From contig CAKSZM010000036.1 of assembly GCA_934525735.1 (NCBI GenBank), positions 1 to 16,574 of the forward strand: DNA of 16,574 nucleotides. Direction: 5' to 3'. Position 1 is the first letter of the stretch, and each line of letters opens with the position of its first letter. This document shows positions 14,394 through 16,574 of this stretch, in pieces. A program made the translations under genes and the position numbers. The notes under the pieces are model-generated. The model was given only the letters and a program-made list of their open reading frames with translations, searched no databases and had not been told where the DNA came from. This DNA is from an uncultured Faecalibacterium sp. (GTDB lineage: Bacteria; Bacillota; Clostridia; Oscillospirales; Ruminococcaceae).

Positions 14394-14447
14394 AAAAAAC
14401 AGCAGCGATGTGCATTGGCTTTTTGTAAAATGCGCAAAATCTGCTGT
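14394..14447 (-). terminator. promoter-proximal hairpin with U-tract (attenuator or small-RNA terminator)
   Basis: On the minus strand ACAGCAG (14441-14447) pairs with CTGCTGT (14399-14405). An inner stem TGCGCATT/AATGCACA with one mismatch stacks within it, and a run of six T follows. The predicted transcription start (about 14447) coincides with the first base of the stem. An RNA of about 50-55 nt, or an attenuator for the phosphofructokinase operon, is therefore expected. Confidence 0.6.
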
Positions 14448-14453
14448 GATTCT

Positions 14454-14482
14454 ATTGTACCTGTTTTGGCTGTTGTATGCAA
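14454..14482 (-). promoter_or_regulatory. promoter of the phosphofructokinase operon
   Basis: On the minus strand TTGCAT (14477-14482) and TACAAT (14454-14459) are 17 bp apart. It lies almost 200 nt upstream of the first gene, so the leader is unusually long. Confidence 0.65.
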
Positions 14483-14493
14483 GACCCAATTGG

Positions 14494-14522
14494 TTGCACA
14501 GGCAAAATAATTATGATAAAAT
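14494..14522 (+). promoter_or_regulatory. promoter of the SGNH hydrolase gene
   Basis: TTGCAC (14494-14499) and TAAAAT (14517-14522), 17 bp apart, with TGA before the -10 as an extended element. Its -35 lies only 11 bp from the -35 of the divergent phosphofructokinase promoter; the CCAATTGG palindrome (14486-14493) sits between them. Confidence 0.6.
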
Positions 14523-14594
14523 AGAACCCGTATGGCACAGCAGGGGAGAAACGGCCTGCTCTGCACGGGAAAAATGGAGAAAGCTGGAAATACC

Positions 14595-15605
14595 ATGGGA
14601 ATTTCGCACGAATATCGTTCCGGGCGCCGGGCGCGGCACGGGAGCGTGAACTGGAAACTGCGCCTGCTGGGGGCGTTCATCGCCATTCTGCTGGTGTCCT
14701 ACGCGATCACGGCCATTCTGGAACACGGCGCGGCGGGGGCCGACTCCACGCCGGAAGTGAACGCCAGCGGCATTGCGGAGAACATCCTTGCCCCGCTGCC
14801 TATGCAGGGTGAAGCCGCCAGCAATACCGACAGCGCGGACAGCACCGCACAGGACAGCGCCGGGGCCGTTACGCTGGAATCTTTCGGCCCGGCGCGGCAG
14901 AGCGACGGCGCAGCGGCCGTGAAAGCCCGCGATGCCAGCGTCATCCGCCAGCCCAGCTGCGGACAGGTGGACCTGAGCTATTTCTCGGACGCTGCCTTTC
15001 TGGGCGACAGCCTGACGGTGGGCTTCTCGGATTATCAGATCAATCTGGGCGGCGCGCTGATCTGCGGCTACACCGGCGTCGGCCCGGATGCCATCGTCAA
15101 CCGCAGCGCGGTGAAAAGCTCCACCCGCGGGCAGGAGATCGCGCTGGACGTGCTGGCTGCGGCGCAGCCGAAAAAGCTGTATATTCTGCTGGGCACCAAC
15201 ACCCTCACTACGCTGGGCGCGGCCGACCGGTTCCTCGCCTATTACGGGCAGATGCTGGACACCCTGCGCGAGACGCTGGGCAGCGATTGTGTGATCTATG
15301 TGCAGTCCATCCCGCCGGTGCGGCCCTCGGCAGCAGCGGAAAAGCCGGGTCTTGCCTCGGATGTGCTGCGCGGCGTGAACGAACAGCTGGCGCAGCTGGC
15401 CGACAGCAAGGGCTGCGTCTACCTTGACCTGTGGGAGACGCTGGCCGACGGCGAAGGCAACCTGAAAGAGATGCTGGCCGCTCCGGACGGCATCCACTTC
15501 TCGGCCGGCAACGGCTACGGCGCGTGGGTCACCTATCTGCGCAACCATGCAAAGTACAGCGCCTCCAACTCCTGGACCATGGGCAGCGTGTACAGCACAC
15601 AGTAA
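14595..15605 (+). CDS. membrane-anchored SGNH/GDSL-type hydrolase
   Basis: The 336-residue protein has a short cytoplasmic, Arg-rich N-terminus, one membrane helix (about 24-42), a low-complexity Ala/Ser/Asp linker (about 45-120) and an extracytoplasmic SGNH domain (about 125-322). The catalytic blocks are visible: FLGDSLTVG (135-143, nucleophile Ser139), a glycine block GYTGVG (158-163), GTNT (200-203, in place of the usual GxND), and DGIH (298-301, Asp298 and His301). Such enzymes are usually esterases or acetyl-/acyltransferases acting on cell-wall polymers or surface glycans. ATG 14595 is chosen because GGA lies 6 nt upstream and the helix follows directly; ATG 14574 and 14532 are in-frame alternatives, the latter leaving almost no leader. 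It appears monocistronic. Confidence 0.85.
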   Translation: MGISHEYRSGRRARHGSVNWKLRLLGAFIAILLVSYAITAILEHGAAGADSTPEVNASGIAENILAPLPMQGEAASNTDSADSTAQDSAGAVTLESFGPARQSDGAAAVKARDASVIRQPSCGQVDLSYFSDAAFLGDSLTVGFSDYQINLGGALICGYTGVGPDAIVNRSAVKSSTRGQEIALDVLAAAQPKKLYILLGTNTLTTLGAADRFLAYYGQMLDTLRETLGSDCVIYVQSIPPVRPSAAAEKPGLASDVLRGVNEQLAQLADSKGCVYLDLWETLADGEGNLKEMLAAPDGIHFSAGNGYGAWVTYLRNHAKYSASNSWTMGSVYSTQ

Positions 15606-15612
15606 AAAACGC

Positions 15613-15658
15613 AAAAAAATCGGCTCCCGGCAGAATGCTCTCTGCGGAAGCCGATTTT
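15613..15658. terminator. bidirectional terminator between the hydrolase and DAHP synthase genes
   Basis: AAAATCGGCT (15616-15625) pairs with AGCCGATTTT (15649-15658), and the inner GCAGA/TCTGC continues the stem. The minus-strand reading ends in seven T (plus-strand A 15613-15619), the plus-strand reading in TTTTACTTT. It serves both convergent genes, the minus-strand one more strongly. Confidence 0.85.
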
Positions 15659-15680
15659 ACTTTATCAGAATGTACGAAGA

Positions 15681-16574
15681 TCAGTTCATCTTCTTGCCGA
15701 AGAACTCCACCTCTTTGCCGATGAACTGCATCAGCTCATCGAACTGGTCGGGGGTCAGGCTCTGGGCACCGTCGCACTTGGCCTTGGCGGGGTTGTTGTG
15801 CACCTCGATCATCAGGCCGTCGGCACCGGCAGCCACAGCGGCTTTAGCCAGCTCCGGCACCATCCATGCGTGGCCGCAGGCGTGGCTGGGATCCACCACG
15901 ACCGGCAGATGGGTCATCTTGTGCAGCATCACCACGCCGGCAAGGTCGAGGGTGTTGCGCATGCTGGTCTCGAAGGTGCGGATGCCGCGCTCGCAAAGGA
16001 TGACATTCTCGTTACCCTCGGCCATGATGTACTCGGCACTCATCACGAACTCTTCCAGCGTGTTGGCAAGACCGCGCTTGAGCAGCACGGGCTTTTTCTG
16101 ACGGCCCACCGCCTTGAGCAGCTCGAAGTTCTGCATGTTGCGGGCACCGACCTGAATAAGATCCACGTTCTCGAACAGGGGCAGATGCTCGGTGTTCATG
16201 ATCTCGGTGACGATGGGAGCACCGGTAGCCCGGCGTGCCAGCTTGAGCAGGTCGAGACCCTCGCTGCGCATTCCCTGGAAGGAGTAGGGGGAGGTGCGGG
16301 GCTTGAATGCGCCGCCGCGCAGCAGGGAAGCACCGGCGGCCTTGACCCGCTGGGCGCAGTAGGTGATCTGCTCCTCACTCTCGATGCTGCAGGGGCCGGC
16401 AATGACTGCAAAGTTGCCGCCGCCGATCTTAACGCCGTCCACGTCAATGACGCTGTCGTCCGGGTGGAACTTGCGGTTGGCCTTTTTGTACGGTTCAGAC
16501 ACGCGGCGGCAGGTCTCCACCACGGGGTTTGCCAGCACCCAGCTTTCGGCAATGGCCTTGGTGTCGCCGATCAG
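15681..16574 (-). CDS. aroF: 3-deoxy-7-phosphoheptulonate (DAHP) synthase, N-terminus beyond window
   Basis: The window holds 297 residues of a DAHP synthase of the type I-beta (AroA-gamma/Thermotoga-Bacillus AroF) class. It condenses phosphoenolpyruvate with erythrose 4-phosphate, the first step toward aromatic amino acids. Visible landmarks are AGPCSIES (PEP and metal-binding Cys), LRGGAFKPRTSPYSFQG (phosphate-binding), LLKRG, CERGIRTFE and VVVDPSHACG (metal-binding His). The upstream fragment LIGDTKAIAESWVLANPVV and EPYKKANRKF match the end of the N-terminal ferredoxin-like regulatory domain found in this class, so feedback control by an aromatic product is likely. The frame is open to the window edge and family members are about 335-340 residues long, so roughly 40 residues are missing. 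GTG 16538 is therefore not the true start. Symbol by class; strains may call it aroG or aroF. Confidence 0.92.
   Translation of the reverse strand: MIGDTKAIAESWVLANPVVETCRRVSEPYKKANRKFHPDDSVIDVDGVKIGGGNFAVIAGPCSIESEEQITYCAQRVKAAGASLLRGGAFKPRTSPYSFQGMRSEGLDLLKLARRATGAPIVTEIMNTEHLPLFENVDLIQVGARNMQNFELLKAVGRQKKPVLLKRGLANTLEEFVMSAEYIMAEGNENVILCERGIRTFETSMRNTLDLAGVVMLHKMTHLPVVVDPSHACGHAWMVPELAKAAVAAGADGLMIEVHNNPAKAKCDGAQSLTPDQFDELMQFIGKEVEFFGKKMN

Noticed and set aside
13028..14686. N-terminally extended 552-residue form of the first phosphofructokinase
   Set aside because: The extra 145 residues match nothing in the family and run across the promoter and leader, while a strong ribosome binding site and the paralog fix the start at 14251.

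Overview
The window looks like chromosomal DNA of a strictly anaerobic, GC-rich Firmicute of the Oscillospiraceae/Ruminococcaceae type; my best guess is Faecalibacterium or a close relative. Four things suggest this: strong AGGAGG-type ribosome binding sites, two pyrophosphate-type phosphofructokinases, a very large acyl-CoA-dehydratase-activase-like protein, and a Spo0A-type regulator. The genus is an inference from gene content and base composition, not from a marker gene. I see no insertion sequence, phage gene, rRNA gene or CRISPR array.

Layout. Positions 1-188 (minus strand) hold two near-identical 72-nt elements in a 116-nt tandem unit. They begin like a tRNA (acceptor and D-arm sequence) but do not fold into a cloverleaf. 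A good sigma-70-type promoter at 205-233 reads into them and the array appears to continue past the left edge. Next on the minus strand are a TrmH/SpoU-family RNA methyltransferase (259-1086) and a large ABC transporter with ATPase and FtsX-like permease in one chain (1195-4575). The transporter's extracytoplasmic part carries a pentapeptide-repeat stretch and a Gln/Leu-rich segment.

A 529-base divergent intergenic region (4576-5104) separates the transporter from a plus-strand three-gene operon: a small protein of unknown function (5105-5410), a Spo0A-like regulator whose receiver has lost its phosphorylation residues (5400-6137), and a soluble histidine-kinase-like ATPase (6160-7002). Another strong promoter at 7192-7220 then drives two genes (7341-10295 and 10312-11628). 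Together they look like a split version of the roughly 1400-residue BadF/BadG/HgdC-type activase plus 2-hydroxyacyl-CoA-dehydratase-like proteins of anaerobes. They end at a strong terminator (11645-11682).

On the minus strand, two paralogous PPi-type phosphofructokinases lie in tandem (13028-14251, then 11713-12945). Their operon starts from a promoter at 14454-14482, and a hairpin followed by a U-tract sits right at the predicted transcription start. Back-to-back with it, a plus-strand promoter (14494-14522) drives a membrane-anchored SGNH/GDSL-type hydrolase (14595-15605). The right edge holds a DAHP synthase (shikimate pathway) on the minus strand, cut off at its N-terminus; it shares a bidirectional terminator with the hydrolase.

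Most interesting parts: the promoter-driven tRNA-like tandem array, the Spo0A/kinase operon that seems to have lost phosphotransfer chemistry on both sides, and the promoter-proximal hairpin/U-tract of the phosphofructokinase operon.
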